A stretch of DNA of 64,000 nt from Niveispirillum sp. (GTDB lineage: Bacteria; Pseudomonadota; Alphaproteobacteria; Azospirillales; Azospirillaceae): positions 62,001 through 126,000 of the forward strand of contig NZ_JAGOGJ010000004.1 of the NCBI RefSeq assembly GCF_017996735.1. Reading direction: 5' to 3'. Positions 27,250 through 35,770 of this stretch are shown here, one piece after another (position 1 is the stretch's first letter; the number at the start of each line of letters is the position of its first letter). The translations under genes were made by a program, and so were the position numbers. The notes under the pieces are model-generated. The model did no database searches. It saw nothing but the letters and a program-made list of their open reading frames with translations, and was not told the DNA's origin.

Positions 27250-28293
27250 ATGACCGGTACCGTTCTGCCCATCGCCCCCGCACCGCACCGCGCGGCGTCG
27301 TTGTGTCTGGTGCCGGAAAGGCCGGGGTTCCAGGTGGGGGCCGACCTCTCACCGGAAGTGGCGGATGTGGTCCGCGTCATCGCCGGCAGCGCTGATGGCG
27401 GCGGTGATCTGGCGGAAACAAGGCGCATCTTCACCCGTGTGCGCCGCGCCCTGGGACCGGAGGCGCCGGAAATTGCGTCGGTGCGTGAAGAAACCATCAT
27501 CGGTCCCGGCGGGCCGCTGCGCCTGCGTCTCTACCGCCCCTCCTTCGGGTTCCGTCCCCTGCCGGCCCTGCTGTTCTTCCATGGCGGCGGCTGGACCGTG
27601 GGCGACCTGGACAGCCATGACACGCTGTGCCGGCAACTGGCCATTGCCACGGGCCATGCCATCGTTGCCGTCGATTACCGGCTGGCGCCCGAACATCCCT
27701 GGCCGGCGGCGATCGAGGATGGCTGGGCCGCACTCCGCTGGCTGGCCGCCTATGCGCCCTTGCTGGCCATCGACCCGCTGGGTATCGGCGTGGCCGGCGA
27801 CAGTGCCGGCGGCAATATCGCCGCTGTTCTGGCGCTGAAGGCGCGTGATGCCGGTGGCCCGGTGCTGAAAACCCAGGTGCTGATCTATCCGGCGGTCGAC
27901 CTGATGGCGGGCCTGCCCAGCCATTTCACCCGGGCCGAGGGCTATCTGCTGACCCGTCAGGCCTATGTCACCTATGTCCGCAACTATCTGGCCGGGCAGG
28001 AGGTGGAAGGCGACTGGCGGGTTTCGCCCCTGCGCGCCGACCGGCTGGACGGACTGCCGCCCACCGTGATCATCACGGCCGGGTTCGACCCGCTGCTGGA
28101 TGAGGGGCGGGCCTATGCCGGGCGGCTGGCAGCGGCGGGGGTGCCCGTGCTGCATCGGCTCTATCCCGACATGGTGCATGGCTTCATCACCATGGGCGGA
28201 CGCCTGCCCGCCGCCAACCGCGCCATCACCGATATCGGGCGGGCGCTGGCTTCCTACGATATCTACGCGTTCAGCGATGGGGGCGGGATCTAG
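27250..28293 (+). CDS. alpha/beta hydrolase, HSL family esterase
   Basis: 347 residues. Oxyanion motif FFHGGGWTVGDLDSHD and nucleophile elbow GVAGDSAGGN are characteristic of hormone-sensitive-lipase-like carboxylesterases. The catalytic Asp is in GFDPLLDEG and His in MVHGFI. No signal peptide, so cytosolic ester hydrolysis. The N-terminal cap region (1-90) is longer than average. It is followed by a metallo-beta-lactamase-fold gene, and both may belong to the catabolic cluster. Confidence 0.92.
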   Translation: MTGTVLPIAPAPHRAASLCLVPERPGFQVGADLSPEVADVVRVIAGSADGGGDLAETRRIFTRVRRALGPEAPEIASVREETIIGPGGPLRLRLYRPSFGFRPLPALLFFHGGGWTVGDLDSHDTLCRQLAIATGHAIVAVDYRLAPEHPWPAAIEDGWAALRWLAAYAPLLAIDPLGIGVAGDSAGGNIAAVLALKARDAGGPVLKTQVLIYPAVDLMAGLPSHFTRAEGYLLTRQAYVTYVRNYLAGQEVEGDWRVSPLRADRLDGLPPTVIITAGFDPLLDEGRAYAGRLAAAGVPVLHRLYPDMVHGFITMGGRLPAANRAITDIGRALASYDIYAFSDGGGI

Positions 28294-28389
28294 AATCAGC
28301 CGGTTTCTGTCCGTTGAAGCCCTTGCGCGGGGGCATTGGACCGGTTCCAATGTCCCCCTTACATCTACGGGCAAGGGGAGCGATTGAGG

Positions 28390-29388
28390 ATGGGCACCTG
28401 TGGCTGCGACCGGCGCGGATTTTTCGGTCATGCCTTCGGTTGCGGCGCCTGGGTTGCGGTGGCGCTGTCGGCCGGTACCGCCACGGCGCGTAAGGTCCAG
28501 GCCCGCACCCTGTCTGATCCGGTGGTGACCACCCCCTTCGCGCGCATCGAAAAGCTGGGCGAGGGCGTCTGGGCCGTGGTCAGCACGCCGTTTGCCCCCG
28601 ATGGTGGCCGGGGTGACCGCACCACCCTGTCCAATGGCGGCATCATCGCCGGAAGAGATGCGGTTCTGGTGGTGGAAGGCTTCAACACGCCGGCCGGCGC
28701 CGCGTGGCTGTCCGACCAAGCCCTGGCCCTGACCGGGCGGCGGCCGACCCATGTCGTGGCCACTCATTACCATCTGGACCATGTCGGCGGTCTGGCCGGG
28801 TTCCGCCGGGGCGCGGAGGGGCCGGAACTGCTGATGACGGCGCGTACCGGCGCCTTGTCGGCCGAGCGCAACGGTTTGGCCCGGCCGGTGGAGGGCAGCC
28901 CCTTCGCCAAGGCGTCACCCGTGCTGCTGCCCACCCTGGTGGTGCCCGAAGCGACGGCCGTTCTGGACCTGGGCGGACGCAAGGTCCGGCTGGTGGCCCG
29001 CACCGGCCATACCGACAGCGACATGACCGTCGAACTGGACGACCCACGGGTGATTTTCGGCGGTGACCTGCTGTGGAATGGCATTTTCCCCAACTATGTC
29101 GATGCCGACCCCCTGAAGCTTTCGACTGCTGTCCGGGCGCTGCTGTCAGACCCGGCCGCCCTGGTGGTGCCCGGCCATGGATCGTTGTCGACTGCCGGGG
29201 ACTTGTCCTCCTATCCCGGTGTTCTGGACGCGGTGGAGGCGGCGGCGCGGCGGGCGCATACGGCCGGTCTTCCCATGGAACAGGCGGCCGCGGCCTTCAC
29301 CCTGTCGGCGGGGCTGGGCGCCTGGACCCTGTTCAATCCCGGTTTCTATACCAACGCCTTCAAGGCCTGGTACCGCGTGCTGGGGTGA
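28390..29388 (+). CDS. metallo-beta-lactamase-fold hydrolase, exported
   Basis: 332 residues from the ATG at 28390 with GAGG upstream. A candidate Tat-like N-terminus (CGCDRRGFFGHAFGCGAWVAVALSAG) is followed by the metal motif ATHYHLDHVGG, TGHTDSDM and the late His in VVPGHGSLS. This is the SoxH/quinoprotein-relay-like MBL subgroup. The substrate is unknown; a lactonase or thiolester role is possible. The two cysteines before the twin Arg are unusual. Confidence 0.85.
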   Translation: MGTCGCDRRGFFGHAFGCGAWVAVALSAGTATARKVQARTLSDPVVTTPFARIEKLGEGVWAVVSTPFAPDGGRGDRTTLSNGGIIAGRDAVLVVEGFNTPAGAAWLSDQALALTGRRPTHVVATHYHLDHVGGLAGFRRGAEGPELLMTARTGALSAERNGLARPVEGSPFAKASPVLLPTLVVPEATAVLDLGGRKVRLVARTGHTDSDMTVELDDPRVIFGGDLLWNGIFPNYVDADPLKLSTAVRALLSDPAALVVPGHGSLSTAGDLSSYPGVLDAVEAAARRAHTAGLPMEQAAAAFTLSAGLGAWTLFNPGFYTNAFKAWYRVLG

Positions 29389-29448
29389 CGGGTCCGGGGC
29401 GGCATGCTAGGCAGGGGTTGACGTCATGATCCCCACCGGAACCGTTCC

Positions 29449-30738
29449 ATGCCCACCCCGCACGATATACTGGCCCAAGCGACAGAGATGCTGGCAGCCG
29501 GCCGCTTCCGCGTGGTGCGCCGTCTGCTGACCCAGCCGGCATTGCCTGACGATGCCGTCGGCCTGGGTCTGCTGGGCCGTGCCCTGGTGGGGTTGAACGA
29601 GCATGCGGCGGCGCGGGACTGCCTGACCCGCGCCCTGGAAGAGAGGCCGGGCGATGCCGCCCTGCGCTTCGCCCTGGCCCGGTCACTGGATGGTCTGGGG
29701 CAGATGCATGCGGCCGTGCCCATCCTGAACGCCCTGCATGTGGCCGATCCCATGGATGCGGCCGTGACGGAGGCGCTGGCCAATGCCCTGCGCCGCGATG
29801 CCAGTTACGAGGCGGCGGTCGATCTGGTGATGGCGGAGGAACGTGCAGGCCGCCTGAACGACGCCATCCGCTATCAGCGGGGATTGTCGCTGCATTATCT
29901 GGGCGACGCGGCCGGTGCCCTGGCTGATTTCGACGCCATCGTGACGGCCGCGCCCGGCCGCGCCGCATCCTGGTTCGCCAGCCATGCCTGCGTGATCGGG
30001 ATACAGGGGCTATCGGCCGCCCGTGAACGGCTGCGCCGGGCCATCGCCTGTCCGGGTGCCAACCGCAAATATGCCGGTTATCTGGCGGCCTATGACGTGC
30101 TGACCGGCGGCGCGGGCGAGGGGGTGCGGCCGGGAGACAGCCCGATCCTGGATGGTGCCCGCGCCCTGGTGCCGCATCTGGCAGCGGATTGCCGCCTGTT
30201 CGGCCTGTCGGCCGACCTGTTGCGCTTCGCCCTGGATGCGGCGGCGGTGCCGGGGCTGGTGCTGGAATTCGGTGTACGCCGCGGCACGTCCCTGCGCCAC
30301 ATCGCGGCGGCAACGGAACAGACGGTCCATGGCTTCGACAGTTTCGAGGGGCTGCCGGAAGGCTGGGGCAATGAACTGGCCGGCACCTTCAGCCTGGGCG
30401 GGGAGGGGACGGACCTGCCCGCCATGCCAGCCCATGTCCGCCTGCATAAGGGCTGGTTCGACGAGGTGCTGCCGGGTTTCCTGACCGGCCATCAAGGCCC
30501 CGTCCGCTTCGCCAATATCGATTGCGATATCTACAGTTCCACGGTGACCGTGCTGCGCGCACTGGAACCAAGGCTGGTGCCGGGCAGCGTCCTGGTCTTC
30601 GATGAATTCATCGGCAACCGCACCTGGGCCGAGCATGAGTTCAAGGCCTGGGCTGAGTTCACCGCGCATACCGGCATCCGTTTCCGCCACATCGCCGTCA
30701 GCCCCTTCACGGGACAAGTGGCGCTGCGGCTGGAATGA
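29449..30738 (+). CDS. TPR protein fused to a TylF-like methyltransferase
   Basis: 429 residues. The first 190 are helical TPR-like repeats (LLGRALVGLNEHAAARDCLTRAL and repeats). The C-terminal domain (about 245-429) is a SAM methyltransferase of the macrocin-O-methyltransferase/TylF type: VLEFGVRRGTSLRHIA, HGFDSFEGLPEGW, ANIDCDIYSSTVTVLRAL and VFDEFIGN. Such TPR-methyltransferases occur near glycan-biosynthesis loci in alphaproteobacteria and may methylate sugars. It stands alone between the MBL gene and DUF1272. Confidence 0.85.
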   Translation: MPTPHDILAQATEMLAAGRFRVVRRLLTQPALPDDAVGLGLLGRALVGLNEHAAARDCLTRALEERPGDAALRFALARSLDGLGQMHAAVPILNALHVADPMDAAVTEALANALRRDASYEAAVDLVMAEERAGRLNDAIRYQRGLSLHYLGDAAGALADFDAIVTAAPGRAASWFASHACVIGIQGLSAARERLRRAIACPGANRKYAGYLAAYDVLTGGAGEGVRPGDSPILDGARALVPHLAADCRLFGLSADLLRFALDAAAVPGLVLEFGVRRGTSLRHIAAATEQTVHGFDSFEGLPEGWGNELAGTFSLGGEGTDLPAMPAHVRLHKGWFDEVLPGFLTGHQGPVRFANIDCDIYSSTVTVLRALEPRLVPGSVLVFDEFIGNRTWAEHEFKAWAEFTAHTGIRFRHIAVSPFTGQVALRLE

Positions 30739-30868
30739 CCGGGACGTAAAGGCCCGCCCGGCGATGGGGGCGCAGGAAGGCGGAAAAGGTCCGCTGCGGG
30801 TCCGGTCCCTGGCTTGTGGTGCTGGCCGGGACCGGCTTCACTGTCCGGCAGTGGCAACGGGGGGCGGA

Positions 30869-31117
30869 ATGCTGGAGATGCGGCCGGGATGTGAATGCTG
30901 TGACAGGGACCTGCCGGCCGATCTGGCGGGTGCCTTCATCTGTTCGTTCGAATGCACATGGTGCCGGGATTGCACCGAACAGGTGTTAAAGGGCACCTGC
31001 CCCAATTGCGGCGGCACCCTGTCGCCACGCCCGCCGCGCGCCCGGATTAAATGGGACCGTTACCCGCCCTCGACCGTTCGGATTTTCAAACCGGAAGGCT
31101 GCCGGTCCGGGTTCTGA
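30869..31117 (+). CDS. DUF1272 small zinc-ribbon-like protein
   Basis: 82 residues from the ATG at 30869. Cysteine pairs in CECCDRDLP, CSFECTWCRDC and GTCPNCGG match the DUF1272 family, likely binding zinc. Function is not known. The gene is convergent with tonB, with 9 bp between the stops. Confidence 0.9.
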   Translation: MLEMRPGCECCDRDLPADLAGAFICSFECTWCRDCTEQVLKGTCPNCGGTLSPRPPRARIKWDRYPPSTVRIFKPEGCRSGF

Positions 31118-31126
31118 GCAGGGGGT

Positions 31127-31834
31127 TCAGCGCAGGCTGAATTCCACAGGCAGGACCAGTTCCATCTGGTCGGTCCCCAATTCGTCAGGGATCTCCGGCA
31201 AGGGCTGTGCCCGGGCGATCAGTTCTTCCGCCTCGCGGTCCAATACCTCCACCCCGCATCCACGCTCCAGCGTGTGCGACAGGACCCGGCCCTTGCGGTC
31301 CAGGGTCAGCCGGACCCACGCCGTTCCCTGCTGACGCCGCTGCCGGGCCGACAGCGGATAGCGCTTATGCTTGCCCAGATGGGCCATCAGCCGGCCCTGG
31401 AAGGCAGCCATGGCATCGGGTGGCGGACCGGCCCGCACCGGCGTAGGGGGGGCCGCGTCGGCCAAAGGTTCCGGCCGGGGTGCGGGGGCCGCATCCGCCA
31501 CGGGCGGCATCGGCGCTTCCATCGCTGGCTGCTCCTGCGGCGGACGTTTGGGCGGGGGAGGCAGTTTGGCGGCGGCGCGATCAATGATGGGCGGCGGCTT
31601 CGGCACCGGTGCCTGCATCACCGGCCGGGGCGGTGGGGGCGGCGGCGGGGGAGGCGGTGCCAGCGGCGCCAGATCCAGAAGGATGGCGGGCGGCGGGGGC
31701 GGCGGTTCTGGTAATGGTGGTGCCTGCGGTTTCAGCGCCACAAACCCCGCCACGGCCAGATGTGCGCCCAGGGCCACGGCAAAGGCCAGCGGCCAGCGAA
31801 CGCCACGGGCGGGCAGGGCCATGGTGGCACTCAC
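31127..31834 (-). CDS. tonB: TonB energy transducer
   Basis: 235 residues. One N-terminal membrane helix (about 14-34), a long proline-rich periplasmic spacer (35-135), and a C-terminal TonB domain with KRYPLSARQRRQQGTAWVR and VEVLDREAEELI. It transmits proton-motive energy from ExbB/ExbD to the TonB-dependent receptors. Its ATG overlaps the exbD stop (ATGA), so exbB-exbD-tonB form one operon on the minus strand. Confidence 0.93.
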   Translation of the reverse strand: MSATMALPARGVRWPLAFAVALGAHLAVAGFVALKPQAPPLPEPPPPPPAILLDLAPLAPPPPPPPPPPRPVMQAPVPKPPPIIDRAAAKLPPPPKRPPQEQPAMEAPMPPVADAAPAPRPEPLADAAPPTPVRAGPPPDAMAAFQGRLMAHLGKHKRYPLSARQRRQQGTAWVRLTLDRKGRVLSHTLERGCGVEVLDREAEELIARAQPLPEIPDELGTDQMELVLPVEFSLR

Positions 31835-32271
31835 GGTGCAGCCCCCACCGCCGCACCGTCCAGCCCGACCAGCGCCACCTTCAGATATCCGGCATCACGC
31901 AGGCTGTTCATCACCTCCATCAGGTCGCCATAGGCGACCGTCTTGTCGGCGCGCAGGAACACACGCTGTTCCTTGTCGCCACCCGTCACCCCATCCAGGG
32001 CGGCGGCCAAATCCGCCTTGTCCGCCACCGGCGTATCATCGATAGCCAGCGACAGATCGGCCTTCACCGACAAGAACAACGGCTTAGGCGGCCGTTCGGT
32101 CTGCGGCGCGCTGGAGGCGGGCAGGTCCACCGGCACATCGACGGTGGCCAGCGGTGCCGCCACCATGAAGATGATCAGCAGCACCAGCATCACATCGATG
32201 AAGGGCGTGACATTGATCTCGTGGTTTTCCGACAGGTCGTCATCCCCGCCGGTGCGCAGCTTAGCGGCCAT
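31831..32271 (-). CDS. exbD: ExbD biopolymer transport protein
   Basis: 146 residues. It has a single N-terminal membrane helix carrying the essential Asp (INVTPFIDVMLVLLIIFMV) and the periplasmic domain with DKTVAYGDLMEVMNSLRDAGY. Partner of ExbB in the proton channel driving TonB. Five bases separate it from exbB, and it overlaps tonB. Confidence 0.94.
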   Translation of the reverse strand: MAAKLRTGGDDDLSENHEINVTPFIDVMLVLLIIFMVAAPLATVDVPVDLPASSAPQTERPPKPLFLSVKADLSLAIDDTPVADKADLAAALDGVTGGDKEQRVFLRADKTVAYGDLMEVMNSLRDAGYLKVALVGLDGAAVGAAP

Positions 32272-32276
32272 CGGCC

Positions 32277-33056
32277 TTACTCCGCGGCGCGCAGGCGGGG
32301 TTTCACCCCGCGACGGTCCAGGTCGCGCGACAACAGCCGCAACACGGCCGCCGCCGCGTCGCCCACCTGGGCGCGATAGCCGCCGATCGTGCGCGTCAGG
32401 GCGTTATAGACCAGCACGGCCGGGATGGCGGCCACCAGCCCGATGGCCGTGGCCAGCAGCGCCTCTGCAATACCCGGCGCCACAACCGCCAGATTGGTGG
32501 TGTGGCTTTCGGCGATGCCGATGAAGCTGTTCATGATGCCCCAGACCGTGCCGAACAGACCCACGAAGGGTGCCGTCGCCCCGATGCTTGCCAGCACGCC
32601 CGTGCCACGCGAAGAGGCGCGGGCCAGCGCCGCCTCGATCCGTTCCAGACGGCTGGCGGCCCGTTCCTTGATACCATCGACGGGCAGGTCGGCGGATTGC
32701 TCCATCTCCTCCTGCACGGCCCGCAACAGCGGACCCGCCGGGTCGCGGGGATCGGACAGGCCGGCCGTGGCATCCGCCAGCCCGCGCACCGTGTCCAGTC
32801 GCGCCAGCGACTCCGCCGCCCGACGCTTGGCAGCGGACAGTTCCAGCAGCTTGGCGATGAAGATGGTCCAGGTGGCGACCGATGCGGCGGCAAGGCCGAT
32901 CATCACCGACTTCACCACCCAGTCGGCGGCCATGAACATGCCCCAGGGCGACAGGGAATGCCCGTTCACCATCGGCTCTGCCAGGGCCGGTGCCACCAGT
33001 CCCGCCGACAGGGCCATACCCACCAGAACAAATCCGATTTTCCGCTTCGCCATCAT
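32277..33056 (-). CDS. exbB: ExbB/MotA-TolQ family proton channel subunit
   Basis: 259 residues (two adjacent ATGs, 33056 and 33053). An N-terminal signal-like segment (FVLVGMALSAGLVAPALA) precedes the first helix, as in ExbB proteins of this group. It has three membrane helices and the conserved GTVWGIMNSFIGI and APGIAEALLATAIGLVAAIPAVLVYN blocks. First gene of the operon; it probably responds to iron. Confidence 0.93.
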   Translation of the reverse strand: MMAKRKIGFVLVGMALSAGLVAPALAEPMVNGHSLSPWGMFMAADWVVKSVMIGLAAASVATWTIFIAKLLELSAAKRRAAESLARLDTVRGLADATAGLSDPRDPAGPLLRAVQEEMEQSADLPVDGIKERAASRLERIEAALARASSRGTGVLASIGATAPFVGLFGTVWGIMNSFIGIAESHTTNLAVVAPGIAEALLATAIGLVAAIPAVLVYNALTRTIGGYRAQVGDAAAAVLRLLSRDLDRRGVKPRLRAAE

Positions 33057-33099
33057 CCGCCCCCCGGGAGGAAACTCTCCTCTCTGGTGTTATCGGAGA

Positions 33100-33120
33100 T
33101 GCGACTAAGTTGCAACTGCG
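33100..33120. promoter_or_regulatory. possible iron-responsive operator upstream of exbB
   Basis: TGCGACTAAGTTGCAACTGCG contains the palindrome GTTGCAAC (33109-33116) and lies 44 bp upstream of the exbB start. It loosely resembles the TGCAA-rich Fur sites in front of TonB-system genes in alphaproteobacteria, but the match is weak. Confidence 0.3.
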
Positions 33121-33138
33121 TTCGCGGGGTAGGTGGCG

Positions 33139-33163
33139 TGCGTTCCTGCGACGCAGGAACGCA
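33139..33163. repeat. perfect inverted repeat between the hydratase gene and exbB
   Basis: Twelve-base arms TGCGTTCCTGCG and CGCAGGAACGCA separated by one base, 6 bp from the stop of the enoyl-CoA hydratase gene. No T-run follows on the minus strand, so it is either a weak terminator for that gene or a protein-binding dyad of the exbB promoter. Confidence 0.55.
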
Positions 33164-33169
33164 GCCTGA

Positions 33170-33985
33170 TCAGCACCCGCCGAAATATGGTTTGCGCCGC
33201 TCCACAAAGGCGGTGATGCCTTCGGCAAATTCGCCGCTGTCGATGGCGGACAGGAAGGTTTCCCGCTCCGCCGCCAACTGCTGCTGGAAATTATGTTCCA
33301 GCGACAGATAGAGCAGCCGCTTGGTCCGGCCCGAAGCGTTGGCGGCACCGCCGGCCAGCTTGCGCGCCACGCAGCGCGTCTCCTCCGCCAGCATGGGGGC
33401 CGGGCAGATGCGGTTGACGATGCCCAGTTCCAGCGCTTCCAGCGCCGTCAGGCGCCGGTCCAGCAGCGCCAGTTCCGCCGCGCGGCGCGATCCGACCAGA
33501 CGGGGCAGGGCGTGTGTGGCCCCGGCCTCCGGTGTGGTGCCCAGCGGGCCATAGGCCATCTGGAAAACCGCCCGGTCGGACGCAACCACCAGATCGCTGG
33601 CCAGCGTGATGCCGATGCCCGGTCCCGCCGCCGTCCCGTGGATGCCGGCGATCACCGGCTTTTCCATGCGGCGCAGGGCCGTTACCGCCTGATGGGTGAA
33701 ATCGATCAAGCGCGTGATATGATCCCGCCGCTCGGCGGGCGATGCCGACAGCAGCTTGTGGAAGGCGTGGATGTCGCCACCCGACATGAAGCTGGTCCCA
33801 CGACCCGTGAGAATCAGGACACGGACCTTCGGGTCATTGGCCGCCGCCGTGGCCGCTTCCGCAAAAGCCGCTGCCATGTCCAGGTTCAGGGCGTTCATGC
33901 AGTGGGGGCGGTTGAAGGTGATCTCCGCCACGCCTTCGGCGCTGTGGCGGGTGTAAAGCAGGCAATCGGTGGTCACGGTGCTCAT
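33170..33985 (-). CDS. enoyl-CoA hydratase/isomerase family protein
   Basis: 271 residues. Crotonase-fold blocks: EITFNRPHCMNALN, LTGRGTSFMSGGDIHAF (oxyanion), GIHGTAAGPGIGITLASDLVVAS and GPLGTTPEAGATHALPRLVG. The first catalytic Glu of hydratases is replaced by Gly in AAGPGIG, while a Glu is present in PEAG, as in delta3,delta2-enoyl-CoA isomerases (PaaG/ECI-like). Isomerase activity is therefore more likely than hydration. Stand-alone gene. Confidence 0.88.
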   Translation of the reverse strand: MSTVTTDCLLYTRHSAEGVAEITFNRPHCMNALNLDMAAAFAEAATAAANDPKVRVLILTGRGTSFMSGGDIHAFHKLLSASPAERRDHITRLIDFTHQAVTALRRMEKPVIAGIHGTAAGPGIGITLASDLVVASDRAVFQMAYGPLGTTPEAGATHALPRLVGSRRAAELALLDRRLTALEALELGIVNRICPAPMLAEETRCVARKLAGGAANASGRTKRLLYLSLEHNFQQQLAAERETFLSAIDSGEFAEGITAFVERRKPYFGGC

Positions 33986-34114
33986 GGCGCGTCCTTCCCC
34001 TCTGCCGGCGCTCCTTCATTGGGAACGTCGCGTGACAAGAGTAACAGAGCTTGGCCCTTGAAGGGGAGGGGAAAGGTAATGACCGGAAGCTCACTACCGG
34101 ACGGGCGTGACCGG

Positions 34115-34894
34115 TCAGGCGGCGCTACCCCAGCGCCGTTCCAGCCAGCGCGAAATCCGCGACAGAACCAGCAGGATCACCAGATATTCCAGGGCCAGCA
34201 GCGTATAAAGCTCCAGCGGCCGATAGGTCTGGGTCTGCAATTCCGTGGCGCGGCGGGTCAGTTCGGCCAACCCGATGGCGGAGGCCAGCGAACTGTCCTT
34301 CACCGTATGGATGAACTGCCCCACGGTGGGCGGCAGCATGCGGCGCAGCGCCTGCGGCAGCACGATGCGGCGCAGGGTCAGCCAGCGCCCCATGCCCAGC
34401 GATTGGGCCGCTTCCACCTGTCCCTTCGGCACGCCCTCGATACCGGCGCGGAAAATCTCCGACAGGAAGGCCCCGGCATTCATCGCCAGGGCGATGACCG
34501 CCGCGGTGAAGGGTGTCAGGTCGGCAATCCAGCCCAGCGCCTTGAAACCGATCCCGTCCGGGTCCAGCCCCTGCACCAGAATGGGCATGGCATAGAATAC
34601 CCAGAGCAGCAGCACAAACAGCGGCAGGGTACGCATCAGTTCAACATAGGCACCGCTGACCATACGCAGGGCGCGCCAGCGGCTGCCACGGGCGATGGCG
34701 GTCAGCAGGCCGATCCCCATGGCCAGGACCAGGGCCGCGGCCGACAGGCCCAGGGTCAGGCCTGCCCCGGCCAGCAGGAAGGACAGGTTGCCCCAGCCTT
34801 CGGCCGTGCGCGGATCGACAATGTGCCAGCCATCACCGGCACAGCCCGACAGCAAGGGCACCAGTAGCAGCAGGGGCAAAAAACGGCCTGTCAC
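34115..34894 (-). CDS. polar amino-acid ABC transporter permease with N-terminal lipobox-like segment
   Basis: 259 residues from the GTG at 34894, which overlaps the binding-protein stop by four bases (GTGA). The HisM/GlnP-type membrane domain carries the EAA loop (AGAFLSEIFRAGIEGVPKGQVEAAQSLGM). The N-terminus has FLPLLLLVPLLSGCAG, which reads as a signal peptide plus lipobox (LSGC), followed by a soluble stretch (DGWHIVDPRTAEG) before the first transport helix. No ATPase gene is adjacent, so it must be elsewhere or shared. Confidence 0.87.
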   Translation of the reverse strand: MTGRFLPLLLLVPLLSGCAGDGWHIVDPRTAEGWGNLSFLLAGAGLTLGLSAAALVLAMGIGLLTAIARGSRWRALRMVSGAYVELMRTLPLFVLLLWVFYAMPILVQGLDPDGIGFKALGWIADLTPFTAAVIALAMNAGAFLSEIFRAGIEGVPKGQVEAAQSLGMGRWLTLRRIVLPQALRRMLPPTVGQFIHTVKDSSLASAIGLAELTRRATELQTQTYRPLELYTLLALEYLVILLVLSRISRWLERRWGSAA

Positions 34895-35700
34895 GGGGCG
34901 GGCCCCGTACCCTCGAACCAGATCTTGAACAGCCGGTCGAAGAACCCGTCCGCCGTGCGCGCATCCACCCAACCATTCAGCCAATCCAGCCAGACCGGGT
35001 CACCCTGCGGCGTCATGATGGCGTTTTCTGTATCGGTGCCCGGCCGCGCACCCTGGGTCAGCATGGTCAGTTGCGGATATTCCCGCCCGATCTTGGTCAG
35101 GAAATAAAGATTGTCGGTGAAGGCGGCCTGCGCCCGGCCGGCCAGCACTTCCGTGAAATCGATCACGGGATCAGCGACCGACAGGATACGCGCCCGGGTG
35201 AAGACCTTCTTCGCCATGGTTTCCGGTGCCGTGCCCTGCTGCACGGAAATGGTCACGCCGGGCTGGTCCAGATCGTCCCAGCTTTTGAAGCGCTCCATGT
35301 CCTTTTTCAGGATCAGGGGGATGAAGGTGGGGCGCAGATAGGCCTTGCTGAACGAAACGGCCTTGGCGCGTTCCGGCGTGACGGTCACGCCGGTGGCCGC
35401 GATGTCATATTTGCGCGCCATCAGGCCTGCGACCAGGGTGGGCCAGGTCGCCTGCACCAGTTGCAGCTTCACGCCCAGATCGGTGGCCAGGCGCTCGGCC
35501 ACCTGGATCTCATATCCCTGGAAACCACCCGTTTTCACATCGCGGAAGGAATAGGGGAAATAATCCCCCGTCGTTCCGACCCGCAACAGGCCGGCCTTCC
35601 GCACCCGGTCCAGCAGCGTGCCCCCTTGCTGCGCCAGCGCGGGGGACACCAGGGCCAAGGACAGGGAAGAGATCAGCAGATGACGGCGGTCCAGACGCAT
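34891..35700 (-). CDS. periplasmic amino-acid-binding protein (SBP_bac_3)
   Basis: 269 residues from the ATG at 35700, with GGAG upstream. Signal peptide MRLDRRHLLISSLSLALVSPALA. The mature protein begins with LLDRVRKAGLLRVGTTGDYFPYSF and has GYEIQVAERLATDLG and GDPVWLDWLNGWV, typical of family-3 solute-binding proteins for polar amino acids. Co-transcribed and translationally coupled with the permease. The ligand is not predictable. Confidence 0.92.
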   Translation of the reverse strand: MRLDRRHLLISSLSLALVSPALAQQGGTLLDRVRKAGLLRVGTTGDYFPYSFRDVKTGGFQGYEIQVAERLATDLGVKLQLVQATWPTLVAGLMARKYDIAATGVTVTPERAKAVSFSKAYLRPTFIPLILKKDMERFKSWDDLDQPGVTISVQQGTAPETMAKKVFTRARILSVADPVIDFTEVLAGRAQAAFTDNLYFLTKIGREYPQLTMLTQGARPGTDTENAIMTPQGDPVWLDWLNGWVDARTADGFFDRLFKIWFEGTGPAP

Positions 35701-35770
35701 GGCGGCTCCGGCGGGAAGGGCGCACCATGGTTGCCGCACTGCGATATGGGGTCAATGGGGAAAGCGCCGA

